Source: Metellina segmentata (Eukaryota > Arthropoda > Arachnida > Araneae > Tetragnathidae). From it: a DNA stretch of 64,000 nucleotides. Location: assembly GCA_947359465.1 (NCBI GenBank), contig OX375879.1, positions 93,614,078 through 93,678,077 on the forward strand, written 5' to 3'. The notes beneath the pieces were generated by a model that was given only the letters and a program-made list of their open reading frames with translations, was not told the origin of the DNA and searched no databases. The position numbers and the translations under genes are program-made. Every line of letters begins with the position of its first letter. Position 1 is the first letter of the stretch. Shown piece after piece: positions 12,067-23,569 of this stretch.

Positions 12067-13107
12067 CCACGAACTCTTTTCTTTATTCATAGCACTCCTC
12101 TGCACGAAGCAAATTAGTGCGTATTGTTTATTAATGTGAGTCCAAGAATCAGCATATTGATTTTTAATGGGGGAAATAAAGCGTTTGTTTTTATTGAAAG
12201 CATGTTTAAAAGTTGTAGATTAAAAATTGTAATTTCTAATTGTTATTGCCGCAGAAAGAATATTTTTCTAATCACATCAGAAAAATATTCCATAAAAAAT
12301 TTGCATCAAACTAAACAAACGCAATAACTTAGAATACATTTCGGAACAAAAATAATCTCGATGAAATCTGCATTTTGTATATAGAACAAAAATGAAGCAG
12401 CAATACCTCTGAGTGTTTCACGAATAACTCCATTTAAAAATCCAATTCCCAGTATGTACGAAACCTAACGAAATCCGCCAAGAACTGAGAAATAAATCAT
12501 TCCGTCCTTCATATATCTTTACTATCCCGTTAAAAATACAGCAATAGAAAAATACTCCGCTCAAAATAAGTAATTCGAATTTCAAATCCCTTTCTACCCA
12601 CGCTTTGATAGGTCTCATTTCGTATCTGGAGAAGTGATTACGTGGCTCTAAAGCTCTCTGTGCGCCATTTTCCAGAACCCTTAATGCTTTTAACAAACTA
12701 CCGAAGGGTGATGAGAATTTTCGCTATCTCCCAATCTCACAAATGTTACTGTACCTCGCTTGTCTAAAACGCTTTATCGTTCCTGTAATCTTACGGAGGC
12801 ACTGGATCTCGCACGTGCACTTACTGGAGATTAAATAAACATGCATAAACACAATCAAGAATACTGGCTTCGAGCGGGATTGTAAACACTGCGATTCGTT
12901 TCTTGTGTTTCGGGAATATTTTCGCCTCTACGTTTCCTTGTGTGTGGTTGGTGAGTTTGTCATGGAGGTCATACATTCGTTGTGAGATTGCGTTCGGTTG
13001 ATTACTATCTTAATTTAACACTCCCTGTGGTTGACTTGTGGCACTTCGTCAATAGCGAAATAATTAACTGATCTTGATGGACGAGATATCTCGTCATTCG
13101 AAACAAT

Positions 13108-13715
13108 TGACTAGATGATTTTAACGTAGTCAGAATGGTTAAACAATTAAAGAGTGTAAGAAAGGTATGTGACATTTTTGTAGTTTTGAGATAGTTGGCC
13201 TCAAAGTCATTAGTACTTTTACTAGATGAGTTGGAAGGAGTTTGGGATTGGTGTTGTTGTAAGTATCCGAATAGGGGGTATCCGAATACACGTATTAAAC
13301 GGTAATGTGCTAAGTTTTCTGCTCTTAAAGATTTGTTCTGAATCAGCAATTGCACCAGTTAACTTAATCCAAATTAAAGTTGACGACATCATAATAAAGA
13401 ATACTAAAGTTCAATTATATGCAGAAAATAATTAAATCGGAAATTTTTATCCAGGTCAAAATTTTGTATGAGATGCTAAATGTGTAAGGAATTTGTTTTA
13501 AAGTTTTTGGGGGGTCTTTATGAAAGAAGTATTTATATAGACTAGATGATTTGAATGTAGTCAGAATGGTTAAACAATTGAAGGGGTGAATGTAGGAAGG
13601 GTATGTGACATTTTTGTTGTTTCGAGATATTTGGCTTCAAAATTATTAGTACTTTTGATAGATGAGTTGGAAGGAGTGTCGGATTTGTGTTGTTGTAAGT
13701 ATCCGCATAGGGGTC
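13108..13715 (+). repeat. Duplicated segment about 435 bp apart
   Basis: 13108-13280 and 13543-13715 are clear copies of each other: both run from TAGATGA and GTAGTCAGAATGGTTAAACA through GTATGTGACATTTTTG and AGATGAGTTGGAAGGAGT to TGTTGTTGTAAGTATCCG followed by ATAGGGG. The intervening sequence belongs to a separate dispersed repeat (13309-13540). Short overlapping open frames in both copies show no recognisable similarity and are probably chance. Confidence 0.85.
13309..13540 (+). repeat. Dispersed repeat, copy 1 (see 21617-21850)
   Basis: TAAGTTTTCTGCTCTTAAAG opens a stretch of about 230 bp that recurs at 21617-21850 in the same orientation with many substitutions. Both contain the segment around GAATCAGCAATTGCACCAGT and end near GGGGGTCTTT followed by TGAAAGAA. 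No coding capacity or terminal inverted repeats are evident, so the class is unknown. Confidence 0.85.
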
Positions 13716-13977
13716 TTAGACTTATTTTTAGTACGTCATACCTCACCCCGAGGCTACTTCAAAACTGCAATAATACCTAAATGTAAACAAATATCAAATA
13801 GCATCTTCGTTCACTCTCCCATTACAATAGTAAACAACGAAATAAGAACGCTACAATCACAAGAACCAAAGACAAAAGTAAGAACAGCTACTGCAAGACC
13901 ATAGAATAAATTTTAATATTTTGGCTTACTGTAGTAAGAACAATAAAAAATTAAATTTACGGCATAAATAATAATTA

Positions 13978-14240
13978 TAAGTAAAAGCAATAACAATAAA
14001 TGAAACACTACGTTACACTATAATAATTACAAAATTAATTACTGCTCTTATTTTAATGAGAACACAGTTAAAATAAAAATTTAACCTAAGCAAGTGATAA
14101 AAGTAAAAGCAATAATAATAAATGAAAAACTATGTAACACGATACAAATTACTGTGGTAATAGTTACAAAATTAATCACTGCTCTTACTTTAATGATAAC
14201 ACGGTTAAAATAAAAATTTAACCTAAGCAAAAGATTATAG
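13978..14240 (+). repeat. Tandem duplication of a roughly 125-bp unit
   Basis: Two adjacent copies share AAGTAAAAGCAATAA, AATAAATGAAA, ACAAAATTAAT, ACTGCTCTTA and AAATTTAACCTAAGCAA. The second copy has an extra insertion in its middle. The surroundings are AT-rich and non-coding. Confidence 0.8.
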
Positions 14241-14698
14241 AAAAACCAATAATCCCCCACACACATAATAAATGGAAAAATTAAATAGCACACAACGATA
14301 GTATCATTATTATCAACACAATATTGTATTTGTTCTTACAGTAAATAATCAAAATGTTTTTCTTTTGTAGTAGAGAACAATAATAATATTGAACACCAAT
14401 AACAGCAATTATAAATACTAAACTTTCCTAAATGGTAAATCAATAAACACAATAATATTTCAATAGTATTACGATTTCAATTGTTGCTATCAAATCTAAA
14501 ATACTCTTATATATTGTGTAGGTAAACTCTTCTTATTTCCAACACTATCTCTTTCGAAAACATGTCATCACAATCATCGTTCTGTGCACTAAAAATGAAA
14601 CGAAACATCAGTAAAAAAAAAAAAATATTCTAGCCCAAGGTAAGGTGGTAACACATCTGAGATCAATCGTATCGAGCAAACATGTTTTAGTTTCTCCT

Positions 14699-14780
14699 TT
14701 CGACCGTCGTTCAACTAGACTTTCTTCTACATAAATCCTATCGACCGTCGTTCAACAATACTTTCTTCCACAGAAATCCT
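14699..14780 (+). repeat. 41-bp unit in two tandem copies
   Basis: CGACCGTCGTTCAAC followed by ACTTTCTTC and AATCCT occurs twice in direct succession. No gene is seen in the flanks. Confidence 0.8.
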
Positions 14781-15357
14781 TCCCCAATCTTACATTTCTG
14801 AATGATGCAATAGATGGAATAAAAGAAAGTCATCTCCGTTCCTCATTCTGGGGAGGGGAGGGGGACGTTGAGATTCGAATGTTTACAAACAAACCGAAGT
14901 CATCATTCATTCATCTGTATTTCCGTTTCTTCCCAAACAAAAAATTTTCTTGTTTTGGTTGATTCGAGATTTTTGAGAACGAAACCGATTCTTTGAAAAA
15001 ACTAAATTAATGATAGTAAGGTTACTACTGCAGGGTTTGCGCATGAGACTTTGGAAGTATATGTAAATTTATTCATTAAAAATTATCTGAGTAGTTTGTA
15101 CGCCAGCTGGGGAGTGGAAGGAAGAACGTTTCAAAAAATATTTGGAGACTTAGAAATATGAATTTATAATATTTCAACTGTGTGGAGTTGTAGAACCTTT
15201 GAAAGTATAGTATCATAGAGCTACTAAATATTTTAGGATTTTGGCATTTTAAAACTTACTCGTTGATCATTTAGATTTAAACATAGGTGATTATGTTTCT
15301 GATAATTGAAAGCAATCAAATTTATGATTAAAATACGAAGTACACAATGCAGGCAGT

Positions 15358-15576
15358 TCATACTTTAAACTTAAAATCGTAGCACTGCAGGTTTGCTCTC
15401 AGCACTAGCAACGTGCGAGTTGCAAACGGTGGAGGTTCTATTAATTCCTGGGTGTATTCCTCGTTTCTGGTATCAGTAAAAACCTCTCTTACGTGCATGT
15501 CCACTTCCTTGACGTTGTTTGGCGTAGTTTGACGAAGTATGGTCCTTGTGCCATAGAAACCCAAACCAATTTCCAA
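15358..15576 (-). CDS. Candidate exon, product unknown
   Basis: A 72-codon frame with base composition well above the local GC level and a plausibly constrained peptide (VKEVDMHVREVFTDTRNEEY; ELIEPPPFATRTLLVLRANL). It ends with the bases AAAGTATGA, so the last codons could instead be a splice donor (AAA, then GTATGA). No good acceptor is visible upstream. The Helitron end at 15709 lies nearby and could have brought it in as a captured fragment. I recognise no family. Confidence 0.3.
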   Translation of the reverse strand: MEIGLGFYGTRTILRQTTPNNVKEVDMHVREVFTDTRNEEYTQELIEPPPFATRTLLVLRANLQCYDFKFKV

Positions 15577-16234
15577 ACCCCAAAATTTTCAATTATTTCT
15601 TCCTCTCAAATGAAATGCTAAAATTTTATTTTTTGTTTCCTTTTTCAGAACAAATTGTGAAATTCAAATTACATATTACAAGTGCAATGAGTATGGATTT
15701 ATTTGAAACTAGCAAAATACCCGACCTTACTCGGTTTGAATTCGTTTACTCTAGATTGAAGACATAATCAAAATATATAATGACTTATGTTTTTTGTAGA
15801 GTAAAAATTTATTTTAACACCTTTCGCCATCTTTATATTTTCTACAACTTACTTTGGACACAAATCCTACACATGCATATCCATTCATGTAATACATTTC
15901 ACATACATCGCACAATTGCTGTATGACAAAGCTCAAAAAGACGAAAGGTGATACTAAGGTTACTACTATAAAAGACGATTTATAGGAAGATTTGGAATTC
16001 CCTTTCTTAGGTTGTTTTCATGTGCAACTCAATTAATTAAAATTACGATTTACGGCGAGTGCTCTCGCACTCATAGTCAACAAAACAATATTTTTTTACC
16101 TGTGGTACTCTTGCCTCCGGTATGCGACATTGTGAAATTTTGCAATCTTCTCTTGTCATTACTACAGCGAATTTTTTAATGTTGGAAAAAGTTCTAGTTT
16201 GGATTTTTAAACATTATTATTATTTCAATAACGA

Positions 16235-16357
16235 CATTATTCTTTAAATAACGGCATTATTCTTTAAATAACGGCATTATTCTTTAAATAACGGCATTAT
16301 TCTTTAAATAACGGCATTATTCTTTAAATAACGGCATTATTCTTTAAATAACGGCAT
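16235..16357 (+). repeat. 20-bp minisatellite, 6 copies, inside the Helitron
   Basis: Six almost identical copies of ATTATTCTTTAAATAACGGC in tandem. Internal tandem repeats of this kind are common in non-autonomous Helentron-type elements. Confidence 0.95.
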
Positions 16358-17219
16358 AACTACACTTAAAATTTACTGAAAATTTATACTGACTTACCTA
16401 ACATTTTCAAGTCTAATACTTTGTGGTGCTGTTGGGTGTGATGAGAAGGAAAACACATTTATTAAAATAATAAATATTTAAAACAGGAAACAGCAAAGTA
16501 AAACAAAATAAAAGATGTCGTAAAAAATTGTTCCAAAGATATTAATTTGTGATTCAATTTTATCTCTTGATCTCGCACAGTTGCCACAACTTACAACTAA
16601 AAGTGTACAAAATTTAGAAATGTGAAATTAATTCAGAGCGAAAGAACCAGAAAAAATATCACTGCTCGCGCGATCGTGTTCATTCTCGTTTCATTGAAAA
16701 ATATCGTCTGTCCCAAATTTTCGGAAATCGTTTTCATTGCGCAAAGAATAAAAATAAGACTCGAAATAAATGACGTATCAGAAATGAAATTCCATAAAAA
16801 AATAATTTTTTGAAGAATAATTACTTTTTCAGCAGTACTGGTTAAGCAATCGAATTAATCGTAATATTCAATAGACATTCCAATTTTTCCAAAACTACCA
16901 AATTATGGTTGATTTCAGTATACTTACTCAGGTGTTTTAGCATGAAACTCGTCTAAATATAAAAATAAAGAAATGTTTAATATTGCATTCACTACATTAT
17001 TAGATATTGTATAAAATAAAATGCAATGCAATCAAATATCTGGAATACAATTCATGTGATGCTTGCACAAACACACAAACACAAAATCGAGCATAGAACA
17101 GAAAGACGGACAGACAGACTTTCGCAACCAATTCCACTCACTAAATCAAGATAAGTACTCTTTGTATGCAAATTTCCATGAAAATATCTTAAACCGCGTG
17201 GACGTGTATAGGGCACAAC

Positions 17220-17221
17220 AT

Positions 17222-17254
<33 letters not shown>
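17220..17254 (+). repeat. (CAGA)n microsatellite
   Basis: About eight consecutive CAGA units close to the 5' end of the minus-strand Helitron. On that strand they read TCTG, a simple repeat often found near such 5' ends. Confidence 0.95.
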
Positions 17255-17256
<2 letters not shown>

Positions 17257-17419
17257 CCAAACGAGAAAAAGGCGGATTCGGCATCAGAAGGGTCCAAAAC
17301 GGATAGAAAACTTGAAATGCGTCGAAAATATTGAATGTACAAACAAACACTCCATTCTTATTTATATAGATATAAGCATAAATTCTATCTCTCAAAAATT
17401 AGATTAACTGAAAAACAAA

Positions 17420-17623
17420 TTTTGCTTTAGTGAGCACTGGACTGAGCCCTCACTGTGACGTCATGGCCTGAAAGTCCAATCAGGAATATACGAATTATTA
17501 AGATAGTTTTATAGTCACATGAGATTGAAAACTCTTCGAAAGGAGTGTTGGTTTGCGAAGCAAACCAAATTGGATTGCGTAGCAATCACCGTGGATAGCC
17601 AAACAGGGTGCGGAGCCCACTAG
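17420..17623 (+). mobile_element. Detached 3' end of a Helitron (hairpin-rich family B)
   Basis: Successive hairpins GGTTTGCGAAGCAAACC and GATTGCGTAGCAATC are followed by GGTGCGGAGCCCACTAG and T. This matches the 3' ends at 34581, 43576 and 51220. Upstream, CACTGTGACGTCATG and ACGAATTATT also match the segment at 43370-43420. No 5' TC end is found between this and the neighbouring Helitron, so it is a truncated copy. Confidence 0.85.
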
Positions 17624-17639
17624 TTCTCAAAAGTTTATA

Positions 17640-18205
17640 AATGGATAGAATTAAAGTATGTTTCTTTACATTGTAGCATTGTGAGTTTAAGTACATAAAA
17701 GTTTTAAATGCATTTTACTGTGAACTGATAAAAAATACGATGTTTTCGAATTAGATGGTTAAACTACTGTTAAACTTGATAAATTCATTCTGATTATACT
17801 AATTTTACAATTTATACTAAAATTAGTATATTAGTATTTGTAGAGCGGGAATATAAATAAGTGATTATGATTTAAAATTTAAACACGTAGTGGTTTTGTA
17901 AGAAAAAATGCTAAATTTAGTAGCATGTGTGTTTAGTTTTGTGAGACATTCTTTAGTAGTTTTCCTCAAGAAAGACTCAACCCTTGAAATGTGTTGAAAA
18001 TTTCCAGTTACAACAATACTTTAATTAAATTAATAAATAATTTTTTCTCTTTTTGTTTTTGGTTTGAAAAGAAACGGGAAGTTATTAGTTTATGTAGTAC
18101 ATGAAAAAAGTCCATTGCACATTTCGGCAATCACCATACTTCATTATTTATAGTCTTAAACGTCTAGTTTCCATTATTTATCTTATTTCGGTAATTGCAT
18201 ATGTG
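17640..18205. other. AT-rich stretch, nothing recognised
   Basis: No coding or repeat signature stands out. Confidence 0.45.
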
Positions 18206-18214
18206 GACAGTTTA

Positions 18215-18446
18215 TCGTCACTCAAAGTGCAGAAGGTCGTATGTCCAAAATCAGCCTTTTTCACGAGAGCTGAAAAACATTGTTATGATTTGATTCTGTT
18301 ATTATTTTATACATTTGTTTTTAACTTTTACTTGATCAGCTGATAAGATTTTTCCACCATGTGTAAATCACAAAATGCTGCATATTAGCAATAATAAAAG
18401 AAAAAAGGAATTTTTGACATACGACCTTTTGCGTTTTGAGTGGTGA
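18215..18446. mobile_element. MITE with TA flanks and about 31-bp inverted ends
   Basis: The left end TCGTCACTCAAAGTGCAG and following GGTCGTATGTC are repeated in inverted form at the right end (TCACCACTCAAAACGC, then AAGGTCGTATGTC). TA occurs at both outer borders (18213-18214 and 18447-18448). The 232-bp element has no coding capacity. TA duplication and end length fit the Tc1/mariner superfamily; the family itself is not identified. Confidence 0.75.
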
Positions 18447-18449
18447 TAA

Positions 18450-20028
18450 GAGTATTTATTAACTATCAGTTGACTGGGTTTTGTGGCGTAAGGGCCATAT
18501 ATTTGGTTAAGTTGAGCCAAACACTAGACCGAAAACGCCAAGTAATGGACGTACGCTCAAGGAATGTTTTAATGACTCAGAAGAAAGAAATACATCCATG
18601 GTAAGTTTTAAGAAAGAACCTGTACCTCCTGCAACTTGCGGATTGCTTACACAGTGTACAAACCTAGTGAACCACACATTATTTATTGAACTATTAATAA
18701 CTAACGTCACATGGATATGTCAAATGCTATATTCATTAACGGCACACAGACATATTGACTACTATAATGCATTAACGTCACCGTTAATCCACGTTTGACT
18801 GGATGCAATGGGTTCGAATAGTCTTAGTTCCTAGTCTTGATATTTCTAATTAGTCCTCTGGAAGAGCAAAACATTTCTGTATAACGATAAAAAATATCTC
18901 ACCAAACTTTTAAACCACTATAGAAATATACCTTTAACCCTCTAAGGGGTTCACATGTACATTTCCCCGCTCCTTGATGCAGTATTCCCTACATGAATTC
19001 TAACCATTTTCAAACTTCTGGACCGATAGAATTTTTACAAAAGATTCTATGCAAAAAAATTGTCGATAGACTCTTTTCAAAGGATTCTGTTCTGAAAAGA
19101 TCAGTGCAATAGTTTCAAACCATTTAGTTCTAAGGAAAAGAACAATAGAATCCTTCAAAAGGATTCAATTCTAAGAAATAAATCAATAGAATATAATTCT
19201 AAATGTTTAGAAAATCCATGGTTTCTTAAGATGTGGTTTCATAGTCATTGTGTGAGAATTAAGATGTGAAAGGAACGCTCCATTACTCAAAAATTGCACT
19301 ACGTTCATAGGGTTCATTAGCTAAAATACAATTTAATTCGTTCAAAGGAATGTATTCAAAAGCACATGACACTAAAATGATTCCGTGCATTTATTTCCAA
19401 ATGAACACATTTCCCTTCATTTCACTCAGAAGATCAAAGCGGGCCAGAATAATGATCAAATCAACATCTAGTCACGTTCAAAGCTTTAGTCCCTGGTTCC
19501 GTTTCGCGAATCTCGTCTCAGCCACCTACTCTTTTTCGTTTTAGCCTTAAGAAAACGAAGCGATAAGGACTTCAATGGCCAAAGCTGTTTACAAGCTGTG
19601 CTTTTGTGAATCGCTATTGATTTTCCCTTCACCTAAATCGACTGCAAGCAGAGATAACGCACACTGCTGCAACCCTAAACTATTCTTAACCTCGCCGTCT
19701 CTCTCCAAGTCACTTCACTTCCTCCCCCTGGAGATACTCTATCTATAGCAATTTCTGCAAATGATTGGAGCAACCGATTAGTGAAGAAGTCACTTCGATC
19801 TGACTGATTGAAAAAAATAAATTTTAACCATACCTTTTCTATTTAAACAGACAATCCTCCCGATACACGAGCAAGATCGGGTTTCTGAGAGGGATTTTAG
19901 GATTTCGAGTTTTCCCCAAAAGTCCCCATTGCAAGCAGGCATGTGATGTATCAGGCTGTAAGTTTAATGTTTACGTTTTATAGCATCTTCAAATTACGAC
20001 AGTTTAAGATAAAATTACCTGGATCGTG
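18450..20028. other. No gene recognised
   Basis: 19020-19200 holds loosely repeated AGGATTCT/AGAATCC motifs. The rest shows nothing I can name. Confidence 0.45.
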
Positions 20029-20031
20029 ATG

Positions 20032-20203
20032 TTAACAACCAGGTGGTTTTGACGATGTATCTCATTCATCAAGGTCTGATGAATTTCGCTAATAAAAAGA
20101 TATCTCGTCAATATATTTTCGATTGTTTTTGATAACGAGATCAAGACCTGGAAAGTTTTGCTAATGACGAGATACATCGTAGAGACAATAACCAGGAGGT
20201 TAA
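20032..20203. mobile_element. MITE flanked by TTAA, 172 bp
   Basis: TTAA occurs at both ends (20032-20035 and 20200-20203). The inverted ends share GATGTATCTC and the internal motif GCTAATGACGAGATAC, read inward from both sides with divergence. Relatives lie at 26509-26665, 52298-52829 and, in part, 50296-50535 and 13060-13100. A TTAA target is typical of piggyBac and Kolobok elements; no transposase is present, so the superfamily is open. Confidence 0.7.
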
Positions 20204-20240
20204 GCATATAATAATACACCTGATTTCAATTCAATATTAG

Positions 20241-20417
20241 CGTACTTTAGATGGTCTCGGACATCGTATTGCAACAACACCAAAAATAGCACAAGAACAA
20301 AGACGTGCTCTAGTATGCAAAGGGAGTCCTTGTAGGAGAAATTGTCGGACAGCTTTGTGGGAAGCATATCTGCTCATTGTGAAGCTTGCATTAAGAACAG
20401 AGTACAACACATTTTCT
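20241..20417 (+). CDS. Candidate internal exon, product unknown
   Basis: 177 bp, exactly 59 codons, open in one frame between an acceptor-like sequence (TTCAATATTAG) and a good donor (TCT then GTAAGA). The peptide is basic and cysteine-bearing (RRALVCKGSPCRRNCRTALW), with a higher GC content than its surroundings. No family is recognised. A symmetric phase 0-0 exon would be skippable without a frameshift. It abuts a MITE, and chance is not excluded. Confidence 0.25.
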
Positions 20418-20484
20418 GTAAGATTGCTTATAACAGAGAACAAACCAAATTTTTTTGCAATAATTAAAATGTACCATTAGTACA

Positions 20485-21135
20485 CAAAGCACTAGATTAA
20501 ATTTGAAAATTCGGGCTGGACACACTTTTTGCAAAAAATTAGGCCTACCCTTGTGCCAAATTTCGTTATTACAAAAAAGAAAAAACAATAACGCTCGCCA
20601 AATCCAGGTGATTGCTACGCAGTAACAAAAACGATCGCAATAGCATTGTTTTGGTCCAGTGCAACGTTAATTAAATACCTACTTACCAAAAACAGTCGCG
20701 ATGACGATTCCAAAGGACTATAAAGTCGTGACGTCATTGTCTAAGCAAAAATAAAAAAGTTACAATTGAAAATTATTTATTTAAAGATAACCAAATGGTA
20801 AGGTATATCGATCTGCGGTGAAATTTTCTGAAGATTTTAAATCCGTTGAAATTTTTACCCTATCTTGAATAATCGAGGAGATAGAAAAAAGAACTCCAGT
20901 TAAAACTATTTATTTATTTTGTTTGTCCGCTGAAATTGTTGCTCAGAGTGAAAATGAAAAAATGAAAGTAGAATTTGTGATCTATTTACCCTGTTGCCTT
21001 TCTAAGGATAACAATAATAATTAAATGCAATAAATTAATTAAAAATGTTCTAGATTAAATTTAAAATTCGGGCTGGATAAAAAAAATTTCAAAGATTAGA
21101 ACTACCTGTGTGCCAAATTTCATTATTGTAAGTGC
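20485..21135 (+). repeat. Repeated module about 560 bp apart
   Basis: 20485-20580 and 21045-21135 share CTAGATTAAATTT, AATTCGGGCTGGA and GTGCCAAATTTC. Between them lies AAATCCGTTGAAATTTTTA (near 20840), which recurs inside the foldback element at 59134-59883 in both orientations. GTGACGTCATTG occurs near 20730. This is probably a decayed mobile element. Confidence 0.6.
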
Positions 21136-21291
21136 CATAGATTCATCAAGACGCTGCTTACAAACAGACACAGAGAAACATACACACAGAGAAACAGAGA
21201 CGCTTCCTTTCAAATTAGTAGCGATAGCTTGAGGAAACTAATTTGTAATTTGAAGTATTTTGGTGCTGCTACTTTTACATGAAGTTAAGCT

Positions 21292-21487
21292 GAGATTCTA
21301 TTGCCTTTAATTTTGAGATTCTATTACCTTTAATTCTGAGATTCTATTACCTTTAATTCTGAGATTATATTACCTTTAATTCTGAGATTCTATTACCTTT
21401 AATTCTGTGATTCTATTACCTTTAATTCTGAGATTCTATTACCTTTAATTCTGTGATTCTATTACCTTTAATTCTGAGATTCTATTA
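21292..21487 (+). repeat. 23-bp minisatellite, 8 full copies plus a partial
   Basis: The unit is GAGATTCTATTACCTTTAAT followed by TCT. Copies alternate between GAG and GTG starts, and one carries TATATT in place of TCTATT. This suggests amplification of a two-unit block. Confidence 0.95.
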
Positions 21488-21616
21488 ATATCTAAATACC
21501 TGTGTTTAGATTATAAAATTTATATGAAAGGCTGTAAGATATAAAGCCCAACATTCATCTATATAAATAACTGTCGCATATGCTTAAATCTAAAACACTT
21601 TCACTCTATTATTGGT

Positions 21617-21850
21617 AGCTAAGTTTTCTGCTCTTAAAGATTTGTTCTGAATCAGCAATTGCACCAGTTAACTTAGTCCAAATTAAAGTTGATCAAACAA
21701 TAATAAAGGAAACTGAAATTCGCTTACACGCAGAAAATAATTAGATCGGAAATTTTTATCCTAGTTAAATTTTTATGAGCTGCCAAAAGGGTGTAAGGAA
21801 TTGGTTTTATAGCTTTAGGGGGTCTTTCTGAAAGAAATGTTTATGTACTT
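21617..21850 (+). repeat. Dispersed repeat, copy 2 (see 13309-13540)
   Basis: Aligns with 13309-13540 over its whole length in the same orientation, both beginning CTAAGTTTTCTGCTCTTAAA. The divergence is substantial, so the duplication is old. Confidence 0.85.
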
Positions 21851-21854
21851 ACAC

Positions 21855-23255
21855 CACAAAGATGCGATCTTTTGGGAAATGCGCTTTTTTCGTATTATGT
21901 TTATAAATCTTGAATTTCGTTTATGATGTTACACAATTAGTGACAGAGGCATAAAATCTAAGAATGTTCACAGCCGGCAATTTCAACAGACTTAAAACTA
22001 TATTTGCTAGGAGTATAAATTTTTTTGATGTTAGGAATTTGAAGCAAATTTTGCTTCAGAATGTTTAAAAAAACTATTGAGGAGCTTTACTGGAGAAGAG
22101 ATAATTATATGCTTAGTCAGATATAAAGTATGTGTTTGAAGCACGAATGGGGTGTGTGTGGAAACTATCGCAGTTTATAAAAATAACTTAAGTATACAAA
22201 AAAGAAACTTTACCTTGAAAGATTACGTTACAGGCAACAAAATTATAGCTCACTATGGAAGAAATTGTAGCTCCTTCTTTTAAAACAAATATCTACGAAT
22301 TTTTCTTCTTCTAGCAGATTTGAAATATAAAGAACGTTTAAAAAAATTTTCATTTTAACCTAAAGGGAAGGTATGAACATAAATTTAAACGGCAATCATG
22401 GAGATGTATGACTACTAGTGCCAAGTCGAAGTGCTGAAGGGTGCACACAGGTGTAAAAATACAACACAGCAAGTGTGTAAACAGCATTTTAATTTTACAA
22501 TTTTACTGTAATTGGTCATTTACAGTTTTACAGCAAATACTCAAACTTACGACCCCTTGTGCCAGCGTTGCGTTGATACAGGTATGTATTATATACAAGC
22601 AAGAATAGCGTGTCGATTATAGCCAACGAAGATCATGTCTGTTTCCGTGAAATGTCCTGGTTTTGCACAAAGGCAACAAGTCTTGTTGATTCGGCATTAA
22701 GTCTGTCGAGTAGGGGAAAGTGTTGTACCAGAAATACAAACTTATTTTGAGTTTTCTAATTTCTTCTGTCAAAGTTAGAAGGATTTGCATATACTTATGT
22801 TGAACTATAGGTATTTTGTTACTTATTTCGTATTTTAGTGGTTGCTATTTTCGTTTTAATCAATACGAAAAATGGAAATTTTTTAAACTCTTCTACTGTC
22901 CCTTGGTGCGACATCCTCTCCATACCTAATGGAGTGTTGAACCTAAGGACAGGCCCAGACAGTGGTGAGAAAAACTTGTATGCAACTTTACAACTCAAAC
23001 GTTTATTGAGCAAATCAAAAATAATTACATTCTTCAAAAAATTGGGATCATTTCCAAAAATGTGAAAATAGCAAGAACTTATGCAAAAATTATATCAAAA
23101 AGCTTAGATTTTATTTAAAAGCTTCAGACTTAAATTATACAACAAAATCACAGCTTAGTGAAATTTTTTCATGGTCACCACCTTGTCAGACTTGTTCATT
23201 AATAACAAAGCACAGCAAAAGGACGACTATTATTTTTCTTCGCATGTCAATTATG
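21855..23255. other. AT-rich stretch, nothing recognised
   Basis: Overlapping open frames of about 70 codons on both strands near 22819-23065 have no recognisable similarity, and neither frame stands out as the coding one. Confidence 0.45.
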
Positions 23256-23261
23256 AGTGCA

Positions 23262-23566
23262 TGTTTAGAAAACATCAACATCGATGTCGCATCCCTACTT
23301 TTCAGACCCTTCATCCTTGGTCATTTTGGTCTAAATGTATGTTCAATTTGCTGATTATGAAAATTATGATACTTGGTTATTTTTAAAAATTTTATAACGG
23401 TACTTTTTTCATTTAAAAATAAAACATTGAGAATGTTAAAACATTAACAAATATAAACATCGATGTTGCCAAAACATCGACCCCAATATATCGATGTTAA
23501 ATACATTGATGTTTTTTATAAAAACATCGATGTTTTGAAAACATCGACATCGATCTCGCATCCCTA
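23262..23566 (-). mobile_element. CATCGATG-rich hAT MITE, partial copy
   Basis: The right border reads TCTCGCATCCCTA, the inverse of the TAGGGAT terminus of the element at 36247. Many CATCGATG octamers and the internal stretch around TTCAATTTGCTGATTATGA align in inverse orientation with 36247-36565. The opposite terminus is missing here, so the copy is truncated. Confidence 0.75.
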
Positions 23567-23569
23567 ATA

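Larger units (their letters stand above)
15709..17370 (-). mobile_element. Complete non-autonomous Helitron (Helentron-like)
   Basis: On the minus strand the element starts at 17370 with TCTATATAAATAAGAATGG, preceded by A. It ends at 15709 with a short inverted motif (CCGAGTAAGGTCGGG), then TATTTTGCTAG, followed by T. This gives the 5'-TC...CTAG-3' structure inserted between A and T, with no target duplication, as Helitrons require. The sequence near the 3' end (GTCCAAAGTAAGTTGTAG) is related to the Helitron copies ending at 45306 and 47385. The element contains a 20-bp minisatellite and a CAGA tract and has no Rep/helicase gene. Confidence 0.85.

Noticed and set aside
16235..16357. CRISPR-like array
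   Set aside because: Units are contiguous 20-bp tandem repeats without spacers, inside a Helitron in a eukaryotic genome.
17052..17407. Opposite-strand open frames of about 100 codons
   Set aside because: They overlap the CAGA tract at the Helitron 5' end and have no motif.
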